A stretch of DNA of 64,000 nt from Falsiroseomonas sp044341625. Its GTDB lineage: Bacteria > Pseudomonadota > Alphaproteobacteria > Acetobacterales > Acetobacteraceae. Made by a program: the position numbers and the translations under genes. Positions 51,389 through 58,697 of this stretch are shown here, in pieces (within the stretch, counting starts at the first letter, position 1; every line of letters begins with the position of its first letter). The notes under the pieces were generated by a model that saw nothing but the letters and a program-made list of their open reading frames with translations, was not told the DNA's origin and did not search any database. The stretch spans positions 30,303 through 94,302 of the forward strand of contig JBIIRI010000001.1 in assembly GCA_044341625.1 (NCBI GenBank). Direction: 5' to 3'.

Positions 51389-52066
51389 TCAGCGCCGGAA
51401 CAGCCCCTTCAGCCACCAGGCGAGCCGGCCCATCTTCTCCTTGCGCGCCGCCGCCTCCGCATCGCGGAGCCAGGTCACCTGCACGACGCGCCGTTCGCCG
51501 ACATAGGGCGTGTGGCCGTGCCAGGAGTTGTCGGAGCGGAGGAAGGCGAAGACGTTCCCCTCGCTCGGGTCTACCTCCGCCACAGTGCTGTCGAAGGACT
51601 TGTCGCGCAGCACGCGGATGCGCCCCTCGGGCGAGGCCCAGCCGGGATGCATGTAGAGCAGGAGCGTCGCCACCTTGCGCGGCCCGTCGGTATGCGGCCG
51701 GCCCTCATGCGCGGCAGAGGTGTAGCGCACCGTCACCATGCGCGGCAGCGCGGTGAAATCCAGGCCGAACGTCTCGCTCATCGCCCGGTCCAGCGCGCCG
51801 TCGTCGATCTCGCTGAGCAGTCGCGCGAAGGCCCCGCGGGGGGTGAAGGTGCCGACCGGATGGTAGCCGGGCCGCTCCAGCCGCGGGAAGTCGTGCCGCA
51901 GCGCCACCATCATCGCCGGGTTGAGGCAGCGCTGCGCGACGAGGTGGGGATAGGGGTCGGTGCGCAGCGGCGCCGCGCGGAGCGGCCCGAGGTCGAGCAC
52001 GGGGCCGTCAACCACGGCGGTAGCGGGTGCGCTGGCGGTCCGGAGGGCGGGACTGTCGTTTTGCAT
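51389..52066 (-). CDS. 2-oxoglutarate/Fe(II)-dependent oxygenase-like protein
   Basis: 225 residues. The iron triad is H125-x-D127 in GRPHTDGPR and a distal His at 183 or 185 in SWHGHTPY, with Arg about ten residues later (ERRVVQV) to bind 2-oxoglutarate. LLLYMHPGWASPEGRIRVLRD between them is typical of prolyl-hydroxylase-like double-stranded beta-helix proteins. Substrate unknown. It is divergent from the TauD-like gene and convergent with the phospholipase gene. Confidence 0.75.
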   Translation of the reverse strand: MQNDSPALRTASAPATAVVDGPVLDLGPLRAAPLRTDPYPHLVAQRCLNPAMMVALRHDFPRLERPGYHPVGTFTPRGAFARLLSEIDDGALDRAMSETFGLDFTALPRMVTVRYTSAAHEGRPHTDGPRKVATLLLYMHPGWASPEGRIRVLRDKSFDSTVAEVDPSEGNVFAFLRSDNSWHGHTPYVGERRVVQVTWLRDAEAAARKEKMGRLAWWLKGLFRR

Positions 52067-52225
52067 GACGATGTGACGCCCCCGCCGCGTGGCCGTTCAC
52101 TCGCCTTTCTTCAACCGCTCGCGAGTTCCCGCGGATGGCGCCTCACATTGGCTCGCGCGGCGCGCGGTGGACCGCGCCGCGCCCATGGGTCTAGCCTTCC
52201 CCGAAAGAGAAGGAGGACCCAAGGG

Positions 52226-53113
52226 ATGACGCTCATCATCCGCCCCGCCGACCCCGCGCGGCCCGGTTTCGTCGGCGAGGTCACGGGCCTCGATATCGCC
52301 CGTGGCATCACCGGCGCGGAGGCCGCGGCGATCGAGCAGGGCATGGACCACTACGCCGTGCTCGTCTTCCGTGACCAGAAGCTGGATGACGCGCAGCAGA
52401 TCGCCTTCACCCGGCATTTCGGCGCGCTGGAGATGGCGACCGGCGACATCGCGCAGGGCGGGCAGCGCCGGCTCTCGATGGAGGTCAACGACATCTCCAA
52501 CCTCGACCGCGATGGCGGCGTGCTGGCGCGCGACGACCGGCGACGGCTGTTCTCGCTCGGCAACATGCTCTGGCACAGCGATTCCAGCTTCAAGCCGACG
52601 CCGGCGAAGTATTCGCTGCTGTCGGCGCGCGTCATCCCGGGCTCGGGCGGCAATACCGAATTCGCCGATATGCGCGCTGCCTGGGACGCGCTGGATGCCG
52701 AGACGCAGGCGCTGGCGCGCGACCTGGTGGTGGAGCACAGCCAGCTTTTCTCCCGCGGCGCGCTTGGCTTCGACGCCTTCACGGATGAGGAGCGCGCGAA
52801 ATGGCAGCCCGTGCCGCAGCGGCTGGTACGGCGGCATCCGCGCACGGGGCGGCTGTCGCTGTTCCTGTCGGCGCATGCCGGCGCGATCCGGGGCTGGCCG
52901 GTGCCGGAAGCGCGGATGCTGCTGCGCGACCTGACCGAGCATGCGACGCAGCGGGACTTCGTGCATGCGCATGTCTGGCGCCCGCATGACCTGGTGATGT
53001 GGGACAACCGCGCGACCATGCACCGCGCGCGGCGCTATCCCACGGAGCAGAAGCGCGATCTGCACCGCACCACGGTAGCCGATGTCGCGCCGACGTTGGA
53101 ACAGGCAGCTTAG
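52226..53113 (+). CDS. TauD/TfdA family dioxygenase
   Basis: 295 residues. The facial triad is H117-S-D119 in LWHSDSSFK and H266 in WDNRATMHRA, with Arg soon after for 2-oxoglutarate. DHYAVLVFRDQKLDDAQQIAFTRHFG at the N-terminus and YPTEQKRDLHRTTVAD at the end are family signatures. The family includes taurine and 2,4-D dioxygenases. AGGAGG lies nine to ten bases before the start. No sulfonate transport genes are adjacent, so the substrate is open. Confidence 0.88.
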   Translation: MTLIIRPADPARPGFVGEVTGLDIARGITGAEAAAIEQGMDHYAVLVFRDQKLDDAQQIAFTRHFGALEMATGDIAQGGQRRLSMEVNDISNLDRDGGVLARDDRRRLFSLGNMLWHSDSSFKPTPAKYSLLSARVIPGSGGNTEFADMRAAWDALDAETQALARDLVVEHSQLFSRGALGFDAFTDEERAKWQPVPQRLVRRHPRTGRLSLFLSAHAGAIRGWPVPEARMLLRDLTEHATQRDFVHAHVWRPHDLVMWDNRATMHRARRYPTEQKRDLHRTTVADVAPTLEQAA

Positions 53114-53132
53114 CGGCTAAACCGATCAGCCC

Positions 53133-53300
53133 CTACGCCCTGGTCTTCGCAGGATCTTCGGGCGTCACGCGGTCCTGCGTTTCCGTCACGCAAGGCTCGG
53201 TGCAGCGGCCATCATGGTCGCAGCCTTGCGGGGGCGCCGGCAGCGGCGCGAGCCAGGCGGCGAGCAGGCCGGTGACGGCGGCACGGCGGATGGCGGACAT
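53133..53300 (-). CDS. Small exported Cys-containing protein
   Basis: 55 residues: a signal-like start MSAIRRAAVTGLLAAWLAPLPAP, then a short tail with three cysteines (CDHDGRC, EPC) and acidic residues. A near-perfect ribosome site AGGAGGG lies seven bases before the ATG, which supports a real gene despite the size. It lies between convergent tauD-like and ptsI genes. No family is recognised. Confidence 0.5.
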   Translation of the reverse strand: MSAIRRAAVTGLLAAWLAPLPAPPQGCDHDGRCTEPCVTETQDRVTPEDPAKTRA

Positions 53301-53437
53301 CGGAAGGCCCTCCTGCGCCACAGGCCAGGATGCCTGCGACGAAGGCGATCCTGCCCCGCCCGCTTGGCGTGGGATTGGCGCGCCCGTGGCAAGATCGGGG
53401 CGGATGCGGCGAAACGATGCCCGCCGCCGCCCTGCCC

Positions 53438-55306
53438 TCAGCCGCGTTCGGTCATTCCGTTCGCGAAGCCGTCCACCAATTCGCGGATGCGCGCGGGGTC
53501 GGATTGCTCCATCACGCGGCGCGCGAAGCGCGCGCAATCGCCGATGTCGAGCGCGCGGATCGCCTGCTTCACGCGGGGGATGGAGCCGGCATTCATCGAC
53601 AGGCAGCGGATGCCCAAGCCGAGCAGCAGCGGCACCAGCCGCGGATTCCCCGCCATCTCCCCGCAGACGGAGACCGGCATGCGGAGCCGCAGCGCCGCCT
53701 CGGTCGCGAATTGCATCAACCGCAGCACCGCCGGATGCAGCGGGTCGTAGAGATACGCGACCTCCGCATCCCCGCGATCCACGGCAAGGGTGTACATCGC
53801 CAGGTCATTGGTCCCGATGGCGAAGAAATCGGCCTCCAGCGCGATGGCGTCGGCGGCCAGCGCGGCGCCCGGCGTCTCGATCATCGCGCCGAGCTCGGGC
53901 AGCTTGTCGGGCAGCCTCTCGCCGCGGCGGCGCACGCGCTTGGCCACGCGTTCGTAGATCTCCCGCGCGGCCTTCACCTCCTCCGGCACGGTGACCATCG
54001 GCAGCATCACGCGCACCGCGCCCTCCGGCGCATGGGCCGCGACGCGGAGGATGGCGGCGAATTGCGCCTCCAGCAGTTCGGGCCGCTTCAGCAGCATCCG
54101 GATGCCGCGCAGGCCGAGCGCGGGGTTGGAGGAGATGTGGCTGGGCTCCACGCCCTGCCCCAGCGCCTCCATGTCCTTCTCGCCGCCCCAGTCCAGCACG
54201 CGGATGGTGATCGGATCGCCCGCCATCGCATCGACGATGGGCTGATAGGCGGCGACCTGGTCGTCCTCGTCGGGCAGGTCTTCCCGGTTCATGAACAGGA
54301 ACTCAGAGCGCAGCAGGCCGATGCCCTGCGCGCCGGCCTGGGCGATCAGCGGCAGCTCTGCCGGGATCTCGAAATTCGCCAGCAGCTCCACCGCCTCGCC
54401 ATCGGTGGTCACCGCGGGCAGGCGACGCAGCTTGCCCAGGCGCTGACGTTCGCGCGCATGGGCCGCCAGCGCGACCTTGGCCTGGCTGAGCGTGGTCGGC
54501 GTCGGGTGCAGCGCGACGGTGCCGGCGGCGCCATCCAGCACCGCCTGGTCGCCCCGGCGCGCGGCTTCCGTCAGCCCCGGCGCGCCGAGCACGGCGGGGA
54601 TGCCGAGCGCGCGGAGCATGATGGCGGTGTGGCCGTCCGCGCCGCCTTCCTCCGTCGCGACGGCCGCGATCCGCGCGGGGTCGAGCAGCGCGGCGTCGGC
54701 CGGCGTCAGCTCATCCGCGACCAGGATCGCGCCTTCCGGCACGTCCTTGAAGCTGCGAAAGGGATTATGGGTCAGGTTGCGCGTCAGGCGGCGCGCGATC
54801 TCCCGCACCTCCCCCGCACGACGCTTCAGCCCGGCCTTGTCGTCGTCCTTGGCGGCGAGGATGACCTCCGCGATCGCCTCCGCCTCGTCGCCCACCGCCG
54901 TCTCGGCGGCGAGCAGCTCGTGCTCGATGCGCTTGCGGGCGCCGCGGATCAGGCGGCTGTCGCCCAGCATCAGCACATAGGCATCGAGCAGGGGTTCGAG
55001 TTCTTCCTGCGCTTCCTCGGGCAGCACCGAAAGCCGGGTCTTGAGCTTCGTGACCTGCTTGCGAGATGTGGCGACGGCGGTCGCCAAGCGTTGCTTCTCG
55101 GCTTCCACCGCGGCCGGGGAAATGGCGCGGCGGGGGGCCTCGGCGGGTGGTTCGGTGGTGTCGAAGACGGCGCCGATCGCAACCCCGGGCGCAACCGGGA
55201 TGCCACGGATCAGGACCTCGCGCGTGCGGCGCGCGGCGCGCTTCGCGCCGGTCTCGGGCGGCTTCGTGTCGGGGCGTTCGGCGCGGTCGGTCTTCTCAGT
55301 CTTCAT
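53438..55306 (-). CDS. ptsI: Phosphoenolpyruvate-protein phosphotransferase (PTS enzyme I)
   Basis: 622 residues. It takes phosphate from PEP and passes it to HPr. The phosphorylated His is H226 in TEEGGADGHTAIM; IGLLRSEFLFMNRED and PVSVCGEMAGNP with the active-site Cys belong to the PEP-binding half. No GAF domain precedes it, so it is EI-like rather than EINtr. About 30 charged residues (MKTEKTDRAERPDTKPPETG and on) precede the normal start at VLIRGIPVAPG. It overlaps the HPr gene by 11 bases and closes the cluster. Confidence 0.94.
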   Translation of the reverse strand: MKTEKTDRAERPDTKPPETGAKRAARRTREVLIRGIPVAPGVAIGAVFDTTEPPAEAPRRAISPAAVEAEKQRLATAVATSRKQVTKLKTRLSVLPEEAQEELEPLLDAYVLMLGDSRLIRGARKRIEHELLAAETAVGDEAEAIAEVILAAKDDDKAGLKRRAGEVREIARRLTRNLTHNPFRSFKDVPEGAILVADELTPADAALLDPARIAAVATEEGGADGHTAIMLRALGIPAVLGAPGLTEAARRGDQAVLDGAAGTVALHPTPTTLSQAKVALAAHARERQRLGKLRRLPAVTTDGEAVELLANFEIPAELPLIAQAGAQGIGLLRSEFLFMNREDLPDEDDQVAAYQPIVDAMAGDPITIRVLDWGGEKDMEALGQGVEPSHISSNPALGLRGIRMLLKRPELLEAQFAAILRVAAHAPEGAVRVMLPMVTVPEEVKAAREIYERVAKRVRRRGERLPDKLPELGAMIETPGAALAADAIALEADFFAIGTNDLAMYTLAVDRGDAEVAYLYDPLHPAVLRLMQFATEAALRLRMPVSVCGEMAGNPRLVPLLLGLGIRCLSMNAGSIPRVKQAIRALDIGDCARFARRVMEQSDPARIRELVDGFANGMTERG

Positions 55307-55559
55307 GGAAGCCGGCCTCGATCAGGCCGCAGACCGCCTCGAGCGCTTCCTTAGCGTCCCAGCCTTCGGCGTCCACCACCACTTCGCTGCCCTGGCCCGC
55401 GCCGAGCATCATCAGCCCCATGATCGAACAGGCCGGCACGGTCTGGCCATGGCGCGAGACATTGATACAGGCGGAGAAACGTTCCGCAACGGCGACCAGC
55501 TTCGCGGCCGCCCGCGCATGCAGGCCGCGGCTGTTCACGATGCGGAGCGTGCGCTTCAT
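55296..55559 (-). CDS. ptsH: Phosphocarrier protein HPr
   Basis: 87 residues. The phosphorylated His14 is in SRGLHARAAA and the regulatory serine, Ser45, in ACSIMGLMMLG, the site used by HPr kinase. ATG 55559 is preceded by GGGGGG at good spacing and gives the usual HPr length. An ATG at 55697 overlaps the EIIA stop (ATGA) and is in frame; using it would add 46 residues rich in Ala, Gly and Cys. HPr links enzyme I and EIIA in the cytoplasm. Confidence 0.88.
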   Translation of the reverse strand: MKRTLRIVNSRGLHARAAAKLVAVAERFSACINVSRHGQTVPACSIMGLMMLGAGQGSEVVVDAEGWDAKEALEAVCGLIEAGFHED

Positions 55560-55693
55560 CAGCATCCCCCCCGAGGCATCGCAGCCGCAGGGGCCGGATT
55601 CGGTGGCCGAGGCGGGCTGCGCCGGGCCCTGCCCGATGGCGGGCATGGCCGGGGCGCTGGCCTTGGCCTCTCCGCCTTCATCGGGCCATTCGT

Positions 55694-56155
55694 TCATGAC
55701 GATCTCCCGTTGGGCTTCGCCGCGGCCTGCAACGCCACGGGGGCGACTTGGGCCCTCGGCCCGTCCGGCACCTCGGACCCGGCGGCGATGTATTTCCGGC
55801 CCGCCGCGGTCGCGTGGGCGACGGCTTCGGCCAGCGGTTCCGCCCCCCGGATCTTCGCCAGCTTGACCAGCAGCGGCAGGTTCACGCCCGCGATCACCTC
55901 GACCCGCCGATGGTCGCACAGCTGGAAGGCGAGGTTCGAAGGGGTGCCGCCGAGGATATCGGTCAGCACAACCACGCCATCGCCCTGGTCCACGGCGGTG
56001 ATGGAGGTGCGGATATCCTCCCGCCGCGCTTCCATCCGGTCCTCCGGATAGATGCAGACGGTGGCGACCGCGGCTTGCGGGCCGACCACATGCTCCATGG
56101 CGGAACGCAGTTCCTCCGCGAGCCGTCCATGGGTGACGAGCACGAGGCCGATCAT
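55694..56155 (-). CDS. PTS EIIA component, mannose family
   Basis: 153 residues. The phosphorylated His9 is in MIGLVLVTHG, the start of all ManX-type EIIA domains; VVVLTDILGGTPSNLA contains the conserved Asp/Gly pattern, and AGVNLPLLVKLA the conserved NLP. It stands alone without EIIB, EIIC or EIID, as in the regulatory PTS of alphaproteobacteria, so it likely signals rather than transports. It begins 10 bases after rapZ. The C-terminal 30 residues are an unstructured tail. Confidence 0.9.
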   Translation of the reverse strand: MIGLVLVTHGRLAEELRSAMEHVVGPQAAVATVCIYPEDRMEARREDIRTSITAVDQGDGVVVLTDILGGTPSNLAFQLCDHRRVEVIAGVNLPLLVKLAKIRGAEPLAEAVAHATAAGRKYIAAGSEVPDGPRAQVAPVALQAAAKPNGRSS

Positions 56156-56165
56156 CGAGGGGTCG

Positions 56166-57104
56166 TCATGGTGGGTCTGCCAGGGCCTCCCGCCCCGCAT
56201 GGGCCGCGCCGGCGGTCTGCGCCGGCGCTGACACGATATCGCGGTGAATCACGTCGGACCGCCAGCCGTCCGCCACCAGATGGGCGGCCAGCCGCTCCGC
56301 CACAAGCACCGAGCGGTGCTTGCCGCCGGTGCAGCCGATGGCGACGGTCAGGTACTTCTTCCCCTCCGCCACATAGCGGGGCAACAGCAGGTCCAGCAGG
56401 CCAGTCATGCGTGCCCAGAAGGGCGCGAAATCGGGATCGGCCTCGACAAAGGCGGCGACCGGCGCGTCCTTGCCCGTCATCGGCCGCAGCGCCGGGTCGT
56501 AATGCGGGTTGCGCAGGAAGCGCATGTCGAAGACCAGCTCCGCCTCCCTCGGCAGGCCCTTGGGGTAGCCGAAGGAGATGACGGTGATGTCGAGCCCGGC
56601 CGCCCCCGCCGGGCGGAAGCGGCGCTCGATCAGCCCGCGAAGGTCGGGCAGCGGCAGGTCCGAGGTGTCGACCACCAGATCCGCCGCGTCCCGCAGCGGC
56701 GCCAGCAGCGCGGCTTCCTGCGCGATGCCGACCGCCACCCGCGACCCCATCGGCCCGCCCGGCGCCAGCGGATGCCGCCGGCGCGTCTCGGAGAATCGGC
56801 GCAGCAGCACCGCGTCCTCGGCGGTGGCGAAGACCAGCGTCACCTGGATATCCGCGCGCAGCCGGAGCCGGTCGATCGCGTGGCGCACCGCGGCGGCGTC
56901 GAAGCCGCGGGACCTGGCATCGACGCCGATGGCGATGGGCCCGGTGCCGTCGCCGACCAGCTCCTCCAGGATCGGCAGCGGCGGGTTGTCCACCGTCTCG
57001 AAGCCGAGATCCTCCAGCGTCCGCAGGATGGAGGCCTTGCCCGCCCCCGACAGGCCCGTGACCAGCACGACGGGGCGTGCCGCCAGATGGGCGGGATCGC
57101 TCAT
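56166..57104 (-). CDS. rapZ: RapZ-type RNase adapter/nucleotide-binding protein
   Basis: 312 residues. The N-terminal P-loop domain has GLSGAGKAS at about 17-25, where the residue after Lys is Ala rather than Ser/Thr. TLEDLGFETVDNPP follows. The C-terminal domain is typical: FGYPKGLPREAELVFDMRFLRNPHYDP, LTVAIGCTGGKHRSVLVAERLA. RapZ guides small-RNA decay of glmZ in E. coli; in alphaproteobacteria its partner is not settled. It overlaps hprK by four bases. Confidence 0.9.
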   Translation of the reverse strand: MSDPAHLAARPVVLVTGLSGAGKASILRTLEDLGFETVDNPPLPILEELVGDGTGPIAIGVDARSRGFDAAAVRHAIDRLRLRADIQVTLVFATAEDAVLLRRFSETRRRHPLAPGGPMGSRVAVGIAQEAALLAPLRDAADLVVDTSDLPLPDLRGLIERRFRPAGAAGLDITVISFGYPKGLPREAELVFDMRFLRNPHYDPALRPMTGKDAPVAAFVEADPDFAPFWARMTGLLDLLLPRYVAEGKKYLTVAIGCTGGKHRSVLVAERLAAHLVADGWRSDVIHRDIVSAPAQTAGAAHAGREALADPP

Positions 57105-57565
57105 GTGGCGCTGCCCGGGATGGCGCCGGCCAGCAGACGGGCGCGGCCGCAGGCGGCGGCGAGCGCCAGGATCACCTTGTCGGGCGCGGCGGCTTCGCGC
57201 GCGGCCACCGCCAGGCGCGGCAGGGTCCTGCCATGGGCCTGGAAGCCAGCGGGCTCCGGCAGGCGGGGGGGCGATTCGCCCGGGGGCAGCAGGTCCACCA
57301 CCAGCCGCAGCCGCGCCGGCGCCGCGACCGGCAGGTCGCGCACCACGCCAAGGCCGCGCACTTCCAGCAGGCCGCGCAAGGCGGCAGGCGGGGTGGCGAT
57401 CAGGCTATCCGGCTCCACCGGTTCGAGCTCCACCTGGTCGTCGGCGACCAGCATCCAGCCGCGGCCAATCAGCCGCAGCACAAGGTCCGATTTCCCCGCG
57501 CCCGGCGGCCCGAGGAACAGCACAGCGTCACCGCCCAGGGCGGCGCAGGAGCCGTGGAGAGGCAT
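57101..57565 (-). CDS. hprK: HPr kinase/phosphorylase, short alphaproteobacterial form
   Basis: 154 residues, only the catalytic domain. Walker A GPPGAGKSDL at about 19-28, ADDQVELEP (catalytic region) and LRGLLEVRGLGVV (HPrK/P signature) are visible. It phosphorylates and dephosphorylates HPr on Ser. It is first in the cluster hprK-rapZ-EIIA-HPr-ptsI. In many relatives a two-component system (ChvG/ChvI type) lies upstream; here a divergent threonine dehydratase gene does. Confidence 0.9.
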   Translation of the reverse strand: MPLHGSCAALGGDAVLFLGPPGAGKSDLVLRLIGRGWMLVADDQVELEPVEPDSLIATPPAALRGLLEVRGLGVVRDLPVAAPARLRLVVDLLPPGESPPRLPEPAGFQAHGRTLPRLAVAAREAAAPDKVILALAAACGRARLLAGAIPGSAT

Positions 57566-57706
57566 GCCCTGTCAGGCTCCCGATGCCGCAGCCGCAACGG
57601 CGGGACCATGGCAGAAACGAGGCAGGGGGTGAAGTGTTGCCCATCCGCCGGAGAGAGAGGCGGGGGCGCCGCTTGCGGCACGGCGCGGCGCCTGCAAGCC
57701 TTGGGC

Positions 57707-58657
57707 ATGACCAGCCCGACCCGCGCCGAGATCGAAACCGCCGCCCGGCGGATCGCCCCCCATATCCGCCGCACGCCGGTGCTGCGGATGGACGGCGCCG
57801 ATCTCGGCCTGGCGTTCCCACTGATCCTGAAGCTGGAATTGCTGCAGGCGAGCGGCAGCTTCAAGCCGCGCGGGGCGTTCAACACCATGCTCTCCGCCGC
57901 CGCCGCGGGCGGTCTGCCGCCGGCGGGGGTGGCCACGGCCTCGGGCGGGAACCACGGCGCGGCGGTGGCCTATGCGGCCCGCGCGCTCGGCCTGCGGGCA
58001 GAGGTGTTCTGCCCGGTGGCGACCCCGGCGGCCAAGACCGCGCGGATCGAGTCCTATGGCGCCGTGCTGCACAAGACCGGCGCCATGTATGACGAGGCCC
58101 GGATCGCGAGCGAGGCGCGAGCGGCCGAAACCGGCGCGCTGATCGTGCATGCCTACGACCAACCCGAGGTCCTGGCCGGCCAGGGCACCGTCGCGCTGGA
58201 ACTGGAGGAAGACGCGCCGGAGGCCACGCATGTGCTGGTCGCGACCGGCGGCGGCGGGCTGATCGGCGGCATTGCCGGCTGGTATGCCGGGCGCGGTGTA
58301 CAGGTCATTAGCGTCGAGCCCGAATCCTGCCCGACCCTGCACACCGCGCTGCGGGAAGGCCGCCCTGTGCCCTGCCCCGTGGGGGGCCTCGCCGCCGACA
58401 GCCTCGGCGCGCGGCAGGTGGGCGCGCATATGTTCGCCGTCGCCCGCCACCATGTGGCGAAGACCGTGCTGGTGACGGATGAGGCGATTCGCGCCGCGCA
58501 GCGCCGCCTGTGGTCGGCGCTGCATCTGGTGGCCGAGCCCGGCGGGGCGGCGGCGCTGGCCGCGCTGACCAGCGGCGCCTTCGTCCCGCCACCCGGCGCG
58601 CGGGTGGCGGTGATCCTCTGCGGGTCGAACACCGACCCGGCCAATGTGACGGGGTAG
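57707..58657 (+). CDS. PLP-dependent threonine/serine dehydratase
   Basis: 316 residues. The PLP lysine is K53 in ASGSFKPRGAFN; ASGGNHGAAVAYAA and the glycine loop TGGGGLIGG bind the cofactor. There is no C-terminal regulatory ACT domain, so it resembles catabolic threonine dehydratase or serine racemase-type enzymes rather than biosynthetic IlvA. It starts with ATG 57707 after an open but non-conserved leader frame. It is divergent from hprK and convergent with dxs. Confidence 0.87.
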   Translation: MTSPTRAEIETAARRIAPHIRRTPVLRMDGADLGLAFPLILKLELLQASGSFKPRGAFNTMLSAAAAGGLPPAGVATASGGNHGAAVAYAARALGLRAEVFCPVATPAAKTARIESYGAVLHKTGAMYDEARIASEARAAETGALIVHAYDQPEVLAGQGTVALELEEDAPEATHVLVATGGGGLIGGIAGWYAGRGVQVISVEPESCPTLHTALREGRPVPCPVGGLAADSLGARQVGAHMFAVARHHVAKTVLVTDEAIRAAQRRLWSALHLVAEPGGAAALAALTSGAFVPPPGARVAVILCGSNTDPANVTG

Positions 58658-58697
58658 AGCGGGTGACGGGGTAGCGAACCGCACCCCGCCGGCGCGA

